Assembly: GCF_028389875.1 (NCBI RefSeq)
Contig: NC_084663.1
Span: 118,505,801 to 118,569,800, forward strand
DNA: 64,000 nt
Reading direction: 5' to 3'
Source of the DNA: Rhea pennata
Lineage: Eukaryota > Chordata > Aves > Rheiformes > Rheidae
Positions 27,301-40,600 of the stretch are shown here, in pieces. The notes beneath the pieces are model-generated. The model was not told the origin of the DNA. It did not search any database and worked only from the letters and a program-made list of their open reading frames with translations. Position 1 is the stretch's first letter. Each line of letters opens with the position of its first letter. Made by a program: the position numbers and the translations under genes.

Positions 27301-30300
27301 TTAACTATTTTAAACAATGCTTATTTATTTTAGGAACTCTACTCTGAAGTGCAGACTCAGTACCTTCCACAGATGCTTAGCTATATGGTGCAGTCTCTCC
27401 TGGAAAACATGGAAACACTAGATTTACCAGAACTCACTCATGCCTTAAAGACTTGCTTTAAGGTGCTGAGCAAAGTGCAAATGCCGCCTTCCTATCTGGA
27501 CATTGAGACAGGCAGTGGAAATGGGGTAGGTGCTTCTCATCTACTTAGAGATGTTTAAAATTTAGTGATATATTTATTTTAAAATGTTAAGTCTCCTATT
27601 CTAAATTACATCTAGATGATAACTGCAGCAATAAACAGTTTTTCAAAACTTATCTTCTGTTGCTCTTCCAGAGCTCTTTTATGCTTGGTAAATCTTATTG
27701 TGTATCTAATTCTATACTCCTTCACTGTCATAATTCAAATATGTTGGTCTTGTCCAAAACTGAGACTATAATCCTACCCCTTGGAAAGAGTGTGATCTTT
27801 TTGGTGTTGCAAGAGATTCAAGTTCCCAGATCAAACCCAGCTTTACAGCTGTTGAGGTCTGTGAAGGTCCAACCATATGAACATTTAATACAATGTGGTA
27901 TTATTTGGATGCAGAAGACAGTTACAGGGAATGTGGAATAGATGGCATAAAGCAGTTACACAAACACAGCCTTCCCAAGGTTTGCAGTAGAATAAATAAA
28001 TGCATCCAGTTAGAAATAATCAAACATAAAGAATAATGTCCTAGCAATGGACTGGTTTTAAGGAAGCACTTTCATTTGCTACAAATCTGTTGTTACTGAT
28101 CTGTCAGTGTTTGAGTTGAGGTATGTGGACTGTGCAAACATATATTAGGTTTAATGCAGTTGAACTGATTATCAATAGCCATATGTCATTTTGTAAAAGT
28201 AATCTGTATTACAAATTACAAATATTACAGGGTTTTCTTCAATTGTTGTTCCCCTGTGCCTGCTACAGTTCTACATATTTTAAAATGACCTCCACAGTGC
28301 CATATTAACTAAAAGTTATGTTCCTGTTCCAGAGCCCGGTGAAAAAGGAAATTGGGGACATAACCTTGGAGACTAAGTCTGTGCTGCAGGAAGAGGATGA
28401 GACTCCCTTCCCTCCCCTAAAGTCAGAAGACAGTGGCATTGGTCTAAGTGCTTCTTCCCCAGAACTCTCTCAGCACTTAGGGCTGTCAACTGTAACCCTT
28501 GAGAGAGATGATGTATGGAAAAAGGGGGGGAGCATTCAGAAGACTTTGCATTGTGTCCAAGAGCTGGTTGCCAAGTTTTCCAGTAAATACATTTTTGGTG
28601 TGCAGTTGCAAGAAGCAAGTAATGAAAGCATCTCTGCAATGCACCTGAGTGAAAGAGAGAGAAAAGAGAATGGCTACAGACTACCTGAAAGTGCTAGCAA
28701 GAAAAAGAGCCCATGGGAAGCCAGGCAAATCGCTGTACCTCAGTTTAAACAAATGCTTTCGGATTTATTCTCCGTTCGAGGATCACCGTTCAAGCACAAA
28801 ATTTCAAATTCCTTTTCTTCTGACCGCAAGCCTAGCAGTAAAAAGGAAAAGAAGGAAGAAGAATGGGACTTGGAGCAAGCGATGCTTGTCCTGGGACCCC
28901 TTAGAGGAGACTGCAAGGAAGCTTTTGCTGCAGCTTGTCACCTTTTGCTGGATTGTACCACATTTCCAGTCTATCTTTCAGAAGAGGAGATGGAACAGTT
29001 GTATCTGTCTCTATTTCAGATTCCTGGTAAGAGAAGATTCTTTCACTGGGCGGCTTCATCATTTGAGGAAGCAAATAGCAGTATGAACTCAGTCACTTGC
29101 AAGAGATATATTTAGTGCCAGCAGTAATGCCTTTCAGGCTCCAGGCAAGCTGCTTATGAATTCAAAACTAACCAACACCAGCATGCGTGGGTTGTTTGTT
29201 TTTTGTCTTTGAGCTGAGGGAATATTTTTCACAAGATTTTAAATTTGCTTTCTTTTGAAAGCTTTCACTACAAAACTTGTAGCTGAAGGGATGAAAAGGC
29301 TCTCTGACATTTCTTTCCTCCCTTCCCACTAATGGAGGAGTTTGTAAGGTGGAGGAGGAGTTTCAGGACAAACAAAAAAATGGGATGTAACAGAGAGAAG
29401 GATCTATGGTAGATGGAGAGCTGGAGCCTTAAACAATAGCAGAAGTAAAACAACTCTTTCCTAACCCTCTGTCTAATTGGAGGGCCTGTTCTGGGAATTC
29501 AAGTTCATTAGCTTCAGCAGGAGCAATAATCAGCCTGAAGGCTAGTTGGCAGGATAGGTTTGCAGTGAATGGAGAATTGGGAAACTAGAAATTTGAATTC
29601 TCTTTCTGACCTCAGTATGGATTTCTGCCGTCTTAATTAGTAAAGTGATGATACTCTTGTCAGCTGCACAGGTGAGTGGTCTGCTTGATATTGATACTTT
29701 TGCATATTTGCAGAGCTTTTCATGTGGTCAGTAATGGAGCTATACTTGCTTTCATAATTTTGTGAGTTTTTGGAGTATCCTCTTAGGATATAGAAGCTTG
29801 TTTTCAGAATTATTTTCTACTGCACAGCCCAAAAAGGGCAGTAAAAGTCTGAAGCCAAAGAAGAGAACCTTTGATGATGGACTGGTTTGAATATCATCTA
29901 CAGAAGATGTCTAGTGTGGAGAATGAATTGTGTTCAGTTTGCTTCAGTGGCAAAGCAGTTAAAACATTTGGCTTTGAAGCCAGAGGTATGAACTCATACT
30001 GGAGAATGTCTCCAGCTAGGCATAAATAAAACTATATCGGATTATTCATTCAGGAAAGGCAGCAGTGGCTTGACTTGATGCTAGCTCTATCTGTTCCTTG
30101 AGTGCTTCTTGGTTATTGAAATGATATGCTTCAGTGCTACCCCAAATAGCCTCTTTAGCTTAGCAGACCTTTCTCATTATTTTTGATAATGAGAATAGCA
30201 GCTGTAAAAACTAGCTGTAAATAAACAAATTTGAAAGTAGAAATCCACTAACTATTGAAATACTGAGGTCCTGTAAGAGCTTTCTGCTAGGAGTCATAGA

Positions 30301-33300
30301 GTAAAAAGTATAACTTGCTTTGAGAAGAGTCCTTCTGAAGTAAGAGATCTTTATGATAGAATCAAAGTTGAGTTCAGGGACTTCATTTTGTCTTTTGGTC
30401 CTGTAAGCTTGCTTGAAGAAATTTTGGAGATATGACCCTAACCTTTAGATTATTCCAAAATGTTTTTTTCACTTACCTTCTGAGGTTGTGATGCCAGCTT
30501 CCCTCTGTGGCTGAAGTCCCTAATGACGATTTGCTGTTGTGTAAATGACTGCTACGTTCAAAATGTGTCCATCTCCACACTGCTGGAGGTGATCAACCAT
30601 TCCCAGTCCCTGGCACTTGTGATAGAAGATCGAATGAAGAGGTACAAAATTTCTGGCCACAATCCCTTCTTTGGAAAGCTGCAGATGGTCACCCTTCCTC
30701 CCATTGCTCCTGGAGTTCTAAAGCTCATCTCAGAGAAAACAGATTTCTACCAGGTGTCAAGCTTTTTTTTGTTGTCTTGTTTTTACTGCCCAAGTACACA
30801 CTACTTTTGGGGAGCAGGGAGGGAAGCAAATGTTACTAGCATGAATGATTGGGAAATGTCTGTTTTATAGTGATGTGCACTGCCTTTGCCATTTTTCTTC
30901 CACAAGTACTTGAGAGCAGTTGTATTCTTATTCATGTGCTTTATAGTAGGATGTTCAAAAGTGGTTAGCAATTTGAAAATTACTAATTGGTTTTGTGCTC
31001 AAATTCTTGGCGGGGGGAGCAAGTTGATTTCTGAATTGAAGGTTAGGTTTCATCAGCTTGAAAGCTTCATTTGGAAAACTTTGATACCCCTTTAAGGTTT
31101 CAGATGAGAGTTTATCTACTTCAAAGATACTTTTCTTCTCCTGAACATTTATTGAGATTAGTGTTAGTCTGAAGGTGGGTTCCAAGTTTGGTTTGGTTTC
31201 TATGCTTCCAGCTACTCATATATCATCTGTTAAGTTTTGACCCAGAAAAAGTAGGAGTACTTTCCTCAACTTCTGGTGCACTTGCACCTGAATTACGTGT
31301 TATCCTAAGGTAGGAAAGCTGCATTCTTTAGGTCTGATTTTATGACCTGCATTCTTGCTCTTTGCTAAACTAAGAAGATTTGGAAATCCCTTTCAGTGCT
31401 TATGTAATAAAAAGCTTTTAAGTCAAATAACAACATTTGACAGTTATGTTATTTGTTGTTGTTATTGTTCCCTAGAGAATAGCTTGTGTGCTCTGGAATC
31501 AGTTGAACAAAGAGACACGGGAGCATCATATTGCCTGTGTGGAGCTGTTCTACAGACTGCACTGCTTAGCGCCATCAGCAAATATCTGTGAAGATATTAT
31601 CTGCCATGCTCTTTTGGATCATGATAAAGTAAGTCCTGTATTCTCCAAAGCTCCTTCATCAGTGTAGAGTTGTTCCAGTGCTCCCCAGACTGCCCCAGTT
31701 GACTTCTAGTCCAGTTTGCTCTCACATGTTCCCTGTCTCCTCAAAGTCCTATGCTCTGTCCTCTCCATTATAGTTCCCTGTGACTGATTCATCACGAGAC
31801 TACTGCTCAATTTAGTCACTGGATACAGTTCAGTCAGACTAGAGCATTTTCAGTTTTGGCCTAAATCTTATGAAATCTAAAAGCTTGTAGTCTTTTGTCA
31901 ATATTTTCCAAACAACTCAGCTCTACCAATAACCAATAAAGAGCATTTTGCTTTGCGTTAATTCTTCTAGACTTCATATTCCAGCAAAACATTTCATTAC
32001 CTTGTATGTGTATGTCAGCATAATTTTGACTGCTATAGTATTTAGTAGTTCTTATAATGGCTGAGCTATATTTAAAGTGAGCAAGTTCTTAATTTTGCTA
32101 CTTCTCTAGTTTAATAACAGAACAGTTCTTTCATAATTTGTTTTATTTGCAAGTGCCTTGCACAATAAAATTCATAACAGTATTCTTCAGTTTTAGGTAT
32201 TGTCTTCATATCTTTGTTCTTGTAATTTTTAAACTTTAAAAAAAATTTTTGATATCTGTTCAAACTTTTCAAGCAACATTATCAATAAAATGCTGCCTGA
32301 TATAGCGGTCTCTTCCCATTGGTCAACTAACTTTTAAGCCTTCTTAATTCCAAACCAAGACTAAAATGTTTATACACAAGAGTGCTGAAATACTTTTTTA
32401 GAATACTGATGTATCTTTTTCTGCTTGTAGAAGCATTGTGACTGATAGGTTTTGATTTTGCATTCATTCATGGGTATGCGAATTTTGTTGTTTTAGTCTG
32501 TTGCAAAATAGAGAAGTGTTCTCAGGCTACACAAGAAAGATTGCTAGTCACCTACACAATGACTGTTGTTCTGTTAAAGGTTTTTAAAATCGCTAAAACT
32601 TGATCTAGTGATGAATGCTGCAAAAAATAAATATTTGTCTTGTTTTCATGTGAAGGGAACAAGGCTTGAAGCACTGTTCAGATTCTCTGTCATGTGGCAT
32701 CTGACCAGAGAGATCCAGGGCGGCAGAATGACTTCTCACAATCGATCCTTTGATAGGTATTTTCCATCTCCATTTGCTTAGGCTTGTGTATATCTATTTC
32801 ATTATATTATACTTGGGTATGTTATCCTTTTTCTGGGAAGGGAAGAAGTTCTCTGCAGAGCCACAAGAGCAAAATGAAGATCTTTAAATTCCTTGATTTA
32901 CTGACTTCGACTGCTCTGTGTGCATAGCACACTTAATAGCTTTATTTCTTGTCTGGAGGAAGTTCCTGTAAGAATAGAAACAACTTCATATATGAAAAGT
33001 AGTTTGTGTACTGATAGATTTCTGCATAGTAGGCGTTTTTTCTCTTGATGGATTAGGTTGGATTTTTTCCAAAGAAAATAAAACCTAGAACCAGCTATTT
33101 GCACCAAAAAACAATTTTAGTCTTGAATGAGTTCCTAGTTGCAAGATAATAACCTTTTTCAAAAATGGGACAGAAGTAGTAAAGTTCTTTCTAAACACGT
33201 AGAAAAACTTTTAAAATATACTCTTGTTCTAGATTGTGAATGTGTATGTATGGCCTTGCTTCTACAAATGCATGCATACTTGAATACAACTCAGGAAAAT

Positions 33301-36300
33301 GCTGGACATAATGAAGTTACTGTTAGCAGATATGAGCCATTGTCCAGTGCTTGCTTGAACACACACTAAAAGAACATTGTTTTAACATGCTGTCTGTTCC
33401 CTACCACTATTTTGTTGTTTGCATTAACCTTTTTAGGACTTTCAATTGTACTTCTTCGTTCTGATTTCTCCATTCAGGTCTCTGTTTGTGGTACTGGACA
33501 GTCTCAATTGTTCAGATGGCGCAATTGGTGCTGCAGCACAGGGCTGGCTGATCCGTGCTCTTTCACTTAATGATGTTGCACGGATTCTTGAACCAGTCCT
33601 GCTGCTGCTGCTTCATCCAAAGACACAGCGCACCTCCATCCACTACATCAAACAGAAAAATTCAGCAGGTAAAACTGTTCTTAGACTGAAACTGTAACTG
33701 CCGATGTAGCATGACATACTCCTGAACACTCCCTGAAGGTAGTTGCTGAACTGTGATGGCCTTCCAATAAAAGGAGTTGTCTTGCAGCAGTTCCATAGAT
33801 CTCTTTTTTTGTCTAAGTACCTTTAGTTATGCTTAAAACAGAGTTCAGGAGTAAGTCATGCTAGTTCAAGGCCTAAGGACCATTTTTGTCACAGTGGCTG
33901 CACCTACACTGTTGGTTTGGAGTGCCTCCTGCTTTGCTCTGGGATCTTGTCCTACTCATCCCCATCCCCAAATGATCCACACTGCATGTGTGTTCACTGT
34001 TCACATGATCCCTTCTCCAAAAACTAGGTCTCCAAATAAACAAAATCTAGGAGCAGTTTGGTGGCTATGTCCATTCAGGAACTGTTCAAGTAGACAGAAT
34101 GGACAGACGAATCATACTTTCTCTGCCCTGTCTTATTCCAGCAGACCATTCACCCTCATGCCAGATTTCTTTATTCAGTATATGCCTCTTAGTGTGATCG
34201 TGGAGGAATCATTTACAAAAAATAGTTGGAGATGCTCTGAGGTACATCTTGCAGTTCTGGTCATACTCCACAAAAATCTAATTTTGTTAACCTCTGAAAA
34301 TTAAATGGTTTTTGTTCAAAGGAGATCCATGTTGAATCAAGAGGAGAGCTGAGTCTTTGTGGCATGTGATTTGAGGTATCCCAGAGCTAGGGTGTAAAAG
34401 CAAGGGGAGGTGTTTGCAGCTGAAGGTGACTTCCATCCACCATGGTAGGGCATATTTGCCTTGAGGGGCTAAATTTGGCAGGTGGAAGGTAAATGTCTGT
34501 TTTAAGACCCATAATGAGAACTCTTATGAGCTACATATGGATATGTGACAGATGTGGAACAGACAAGTGGTGTGGCAGAGGCCTGTGGAGGAGTAGCTGA
34601 AGAAAACTGGGATATATATGGAGCCAGGTTGTATACTCTGAGTGCAAGGTCCTGTGAAGGCTGGCAGATCCATTCAGGTTGGGGATTGCTGGAAGTGATG
34701 TGGATATGAGACACCCTGCACCAGTTTATCCAAAGAACCAAGGTTGTTTCCTGGAGCAGATCATGAAGCACGGAAGTGGCCAGTAGTTCTGTGTAAAAGA
34801 AACTTCTGTGCTCATGGCTGTTAACTTGTCTGCTTCCATAATTGTTTTTCTGTTTTGATTGGCAAGTAATTAGACAACAGACATTTCCAGTATCCAAAGA
34901 GAGCCATTTATTATTAGATGCTATGCAAACATGGAGCTAATATATTCCTTCTTAGTTCTGCTGCATGTAATTAGAGAGGAAAAAATAAGTGAGTGTTTCG
35001 GTTTCTTTTGTTTTTATTTTTAAGAGTTAATTACCCTAATCACATCCTTACTGATCTCAAACTTTCTGTGTTCAGGAAACATTAAAAAAAAAAGTCACAT
35101 CTGACTCATCATAGTACAAGAGAAACAACACTTACTTTGTGTTTTGATCCTGTTCTATTACAATTGGAGTAGGTTAGTATTGTTCCACTACTTGTTTTGT
35201 TTTGTTTTGTTTTGTTTTTTGAGGAAAGACTTTTTTTGGGGGTGGGAGAAGCTGGATTTTTTCTTCCTCTATTCATTACAGTTAACAGCAAAATAGGGCA
35301 GATGTGCTACTTGATCATTGTTGTTATTTCTCTTAAACTGGTTAATTCAGTATAGAGCATGTTCTGTGTAATGGCCAGTTATACATTTTTTTTTGAATGT
35401 GTTGGGTTTTTTGTTTTCTTCCAGAAGATATACATGACTGGCTTTACAAGAAGAAGGTCTCTTTGAAAGAGTCAGTTGGTGCATCTGAGAGCAATTCTGA
35501 GGAAAACCTTCCATTGAGCCAGTTCACTACTGTGGATAGAGAAGCTATTTGGGCAGAAGTGGAAAAAGATCCAGAAAAGCCCCAGTTAAAAACTGAAGAA
35601 TCTGAAAATGATACCTCTTGTAATCCAGTAGCTTCACATGAGGCAGATGGTGAGCAAGATAATAGTGAGCACACAGAATCAGCTGACACCAGCACAGGCC
35701 ATGATAGTGAAAATACCTCCTCTTTTTCTCCTTCTCTGGAGCTACAAGAAGTGACCAATGAGGAAAAGGATAGTGCTGCAGTGGATTACAAAGAGATCAC
35801 AAAGCATGCAAGTTCCCTCAATGCATTCCTCCCTGACAGCTCCATATCCAGTGTAGCACTAAATCTTGTGCGTGCTGACTCTGAAAGAACTCAGGCATCA
35901 GAATCTTTGTCAAGTGATGAGGAAGTAGATTTGGAGCTCCAGGAAATTACCAATTCTAGGTTGCTCAAGCAGCAGAAAGAAAAACAGGAGATGATTGAGA
36001 CTTTGTTCAAACATATGCTGTTATATTTGCAGCCTTATGATTCCAGGAGGGTATTGTATGCTTTTTCTGTTCTGGAGGCAGTACTCAAAACAAACCCCAA
36101 AGAATTTATTGAAGCTGTAGCTAGTACTAGCATGGATACTAGCTCCACAGCACATTTGAACCTCATTTACAATCTTTTAGCTCGCCATCAGGAAGCTCTT
36201 GTAGGACAAAGTTTCTACGGCAAGCTTCAGACTCAGTCCCCAACCATGTGTCCCCATTCTCTCCTAATAGAATTGCTTACTTATCTTTGTCTGAGTTTTC

Positions 36301-37646
36301 TGCGCTCATATTATCCATGCTACTTGAAGGTCACGCACAGAGATGTGCTTGGCAACAGAGATGTTCAGGTAAAAAGTGTGGAAGTCCTGATTAGAATGAT
36401 GACCCAGCTGGCTAATGTGGCAAAGTCGGCAGAGAATAAGAATCTGGAGTTCATACACAATTTGCTAGAAAGGTGCAAAATTCAAGAGTTTGTTCTTCTT
36501 TCTTTATCTGCATCTATGTACACAAGTCAGAAACGGTATGAACTACTTATGGCAGATGCGGTTAATAATGTTTGTGAAGAAGAACTCTTTGAAGAGATCC
36601 TAATCAACTTTGGGCGTGATCAGATATGGAGCGAACACCCACTCCAGATTGAGTTGCTGAAGCTTTTGCAGGTATTGATTGTCTTAGAGCACCATCTTGG
36701 GCAGACTCACGAGGAGCAGGAGAATCAACCAGACCTCTCTAAGGAATGGCAGCAGGCTCTTAATTTCCAGCAGGCCATCGGTGCAATGCAGTATATCTAT
36801 CCGCATCCGATAACTTCACAGGGATTGTTTGTTTCTGCTGTTGTTAGAGGCTTGCAACCAGAGTATGGTCATGGGATGCATCCCACTTGGGTAGGCTTAG
36901 TTACATGTTCCCTGCCCTATTTTGGGAGGTCCTTAGGCTGGACAGTGGCACCATTTGTTGTACAGATATGTAAAAACCTGGATGAGCTTGTCAAACAGTA
37001 TGAAAATGAAACTGTGAAGACATCTGTGAAAACATCAGCAAGGTAAGAGTCTGCGGTGTGGGATTTGTTATGCTGAAGCCTTTTTAAGTATATTTTTATT
37101 TCCCCTTATTACAGGGTAGTACACATTAAGTTATTCTGTTTAGCGCGGTGGCTCCCAAAGTTTGGTCTTCAAACTCTGCTGCTATGCAGGTGTCTGTCTC
37201 TTGCCATAGACCAACATGGAGGATGTGTTTTTGCAGCAAGGCTCATTGCAGTTAGATGAGGAAGGAAAGGGGACCAGCAGCAAGAATGCTGTGATATTTC
37301 CTGTCCCCTTCTGTCTGCTGTCCCAGGGAAAAGAAGTTCCTGGTTTTGAAAAGGCTTGAGTTTTGCAGGACCTACTGGGAAGAGAGACCCTGGAAAAGAA
37401 AAATACAGTATTACTCTCCAGTACAGGCAGTAAGGAAAAGGAATATGGAAAAAATGCATAGATGTCAAAGATTTCTGGTGGGGTGGAGAATAATGTTTTA
37501 AAAGATCTAGACAAGGAAATGGGGTTATCCAAGCATAGTTTCTGAATCCTCTGTCTTGGTAGTACTGTCTGGCCTTTCCAGTATTCCTTTAACTATTGAA
37601 TAGAAGCAGATCTCTATTGGAGATGATAACCTCTTGACCTGTTAAG

Positions 37647-37690
<44 letters not shown>

Positions 37691-40600
37691 TCTCCAAAGC
37701 TTAACTTCCAAAAGAGAAAATGTTACACCTGATTACCCATTAACCCTTTTGGAAGGTCTGACAACAATTGGTCACTTTTGCCTTCTGGATCACCCTAATC
37801 AAACTAAAAAGGTAACTGCTTAATGTCCACCACTTTCTCAGTAACTTGGCACAAGTTCATCACAGTGTGCACACATGTATTGCTCAGAAGTGAATATAAG
37901 TAGTAAGAGGGAGCTGATACAAGAAAGGTAACCTTAGAGAATCCTAATTGCATACCAGAAGAAGAGAACTAAGTGAATATATAAAGAGTGGGACTGAACT
38001 TCATTTTTTACTGGAAGCAAGCAAGGTTAGTTTTAAGCATAAGAAGTTTAAGATGATCTGGGTCATGCACGTATTAATCTTGTGCAGCTTATTTACAGTT
38101 GCTCTGTCAATAAGTGTCTTTTGTTTTTTTTTTTGAGTTGGGCAGATAGTGATAACATGCTTTCTCTATGTTTTTTTATTTGTCCCAGTAACATAACAAA
38201 AGGATGTTATCCTAATATACAATTTCCCGACAATTTCCCGACAAACTGATTCTCTCTATGCCAAAATAGTGATCAGAAAATTCTTGTTGTAGCAGTATAA
38301 TTCAGAAATATAACAGCTGAATTATTTTTAAAGCTGTCATTCTAAAAGATGCTCCTAATTACAGAAAAGGAGCGGTGAGTCTGCAGTGCATTATTTTAAT
38401 ATTAGTATTTTTGTTTTTCTAGTCATCATGTGTAGCTGAACATGCAAACCTGAGAAATGCGAGGAACGCCATTTTGGAAGAACTGCCGCGTATCATTAAC
38501 ACTATGTCTCTTCTTTGGAGCATTATAAAGAGGGAAGATTCTCAAAAAAGGCCAATTGACTTCTTTGGAACAACTAAAACCTCTTCTTCAGTCTACTTCA
38601 AAGCAACCAAAGTAGGAGTTCTTTTAAACTGCTGTATGTCACATCTTTCTTACCATCCTTTCCCTCACTCGCGCATTTTACATAAAGTTCATAAGAATAG
38701 TTTTGCCATCCTCAAAACAGCATTATGGCACAAAGATTTTTTGAGAAGCTCTTAGAAGTTACTTAGTTGTCTGCCTACAAAAGCAGGTTTGCATTGTTCC
38801 TTCTACCTGTCTCCTCATTTAAAAGTCAGTGGAGAGAAAATCATTGTGTTAATGAACCACTACAGTTGTTTAAATTTAGATTAGTATGTTTAATAGTAGT
38901 TCAGTTCTCTATTTTTTCCTTTTTTTAATGATTCCTAGTAAAATAATAAAATTAATTTTCCACAAGCAAGCTGTCTCAGAGCCATTAAGCATCTGAGTAA
39001 TAGTTGGTATCTGAAAAACATCTAGTTTGGTCTTTTAATTTACAAACATTGATTCTTACAAAAGGCTTCAAAATGTATTGAAACACATAGTAAACTGTAA
39101 AAGGAAGGATATTTCAATCATTTTATAAACATAGTACTTAGTTTCCTAAAGAAGAGTTAAAATTCTTAACTTCTCTTAGCAGATCAAGACTCTATTCTAA
39201 GCTCACATCTTTTGTATCCTTCAAATCCTTTTCATTCTTTGAGATGTTTTTAACCTTCTGTTCATTACAGAACAGCTCTCTTTACTCATTTAAGTAGTCT
39301 GCATATTCTTCTGATGTTAAATTTATAAACACCTGATGGAATAAAAATACTAGATTCTGCCTTCTTTCCTTTAGATGTTGGTAAATTGTAGTAGTGAAAA
39401 ATACTTGGAGGAGAAGAGAGAATATACTATAACAAGAAGTTAGTTTTTCTGTTTGCAGTCTGTTTTCCAAAGTGTATATCTGCCTTTCCTAAGGAAGAAA
39501 CACTAACTTATGAACTAATTATCAAAAGTAGCCTAACTGCCAAGCATATAAAAAGATTCTTTTGCTGCTGTTGTCTTTTCTGAATATCTTTATAAAAGGA
39601 AAAATAGCCAAAAAACATAAAAACTTGTATGACTCAGCCTTTGCCTTACAAAGTTTAGCGATAATAAATCTTTTTTTCCTCCCCTCTGTAGACATTAAAA
39701 ACTAAAATATTAGACTTTCTGAATCCACTGACTGCACAACTTGGAATCCAGTTGATGTCAGCAATTGCAGCAGTATGGAACAGCAAGAAACCTCATAGAA
39801 ATCAAAATAAAATGAAGGTATGGGTTGCTTAGTGAAATAAAGGTATGCGCACTTAGTTTTGCCATGTAAATGTTGAATTTATATGATCAGTTCTGAACTC
39901 TGGTCTTGTTCTGAACTTCTTTACAAGTGACACAGGCAAGTCAGTAAATAATCTAAAAAGTTCTTACTAATACATAATTTTACAAAGCATCAGGAATACA
40001 AATAAACCAAAAGAAGTAATCAAAGAAAAAGTACAGTGTGGCAGTTCAACACTAATAGCCACTTTTTCTTTAATATTGGGTTATAATCTTAGGACTATGA
40101 TTTGCCAATTTTACAGTAAAGAACTTGGATCAGCTCCACTTCCAGAGAAAGATTTAAGACAGTATTCCCTAGGACTCAGCATGGGTGCTGAGTAAGAGAC
40201 TTTCTCTTGTGCTTTCACTTGGGCACACTGAAATTGCTTTGATGAAGGTGTTGAAGACAATCCTGATATGGAAAATTGTTGCGTGGTTGATTTAACTTGT
40301 CTAATTTAAGTTTTGCGTAAGTGTTAACATGTTGAAAAACAGCTTTTTGTGAGACTAATCACTTCATATTTTGCTTGGTACGGTAATGTATCTGACTGAG
40401 GGTATGAGTGTTTTCTGTTGTGTTTCTCTTTTTGTCAGATTATACCAGCAGCTAGTGTATCTCAGCTTATTCTTGTGGACTTGATATGCGCACTTAACAC
40501 ATTGAAAGTTGATACTATATTACAGCTAGTCAAAGAAGTAGTCAAGAAACCATCACAAATCAAAGGCGAAGAGGTAACTGCCAAGATAATTCAATTTTAT

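Noticed and set aside
30498-30522. Acceptor at 30,497 for DOP1B exon 15
   Set aside because: It breaks the phase with exon 14; the upstream acceptor at 30,484 restores the frame and has a better pyrimidine tract.
33858-34304. 148-codon open frame in DOP1B intron 18
   Set aside because: No family resemblance, no phase-compatible place in the DOP1B protein, which is complete without it.
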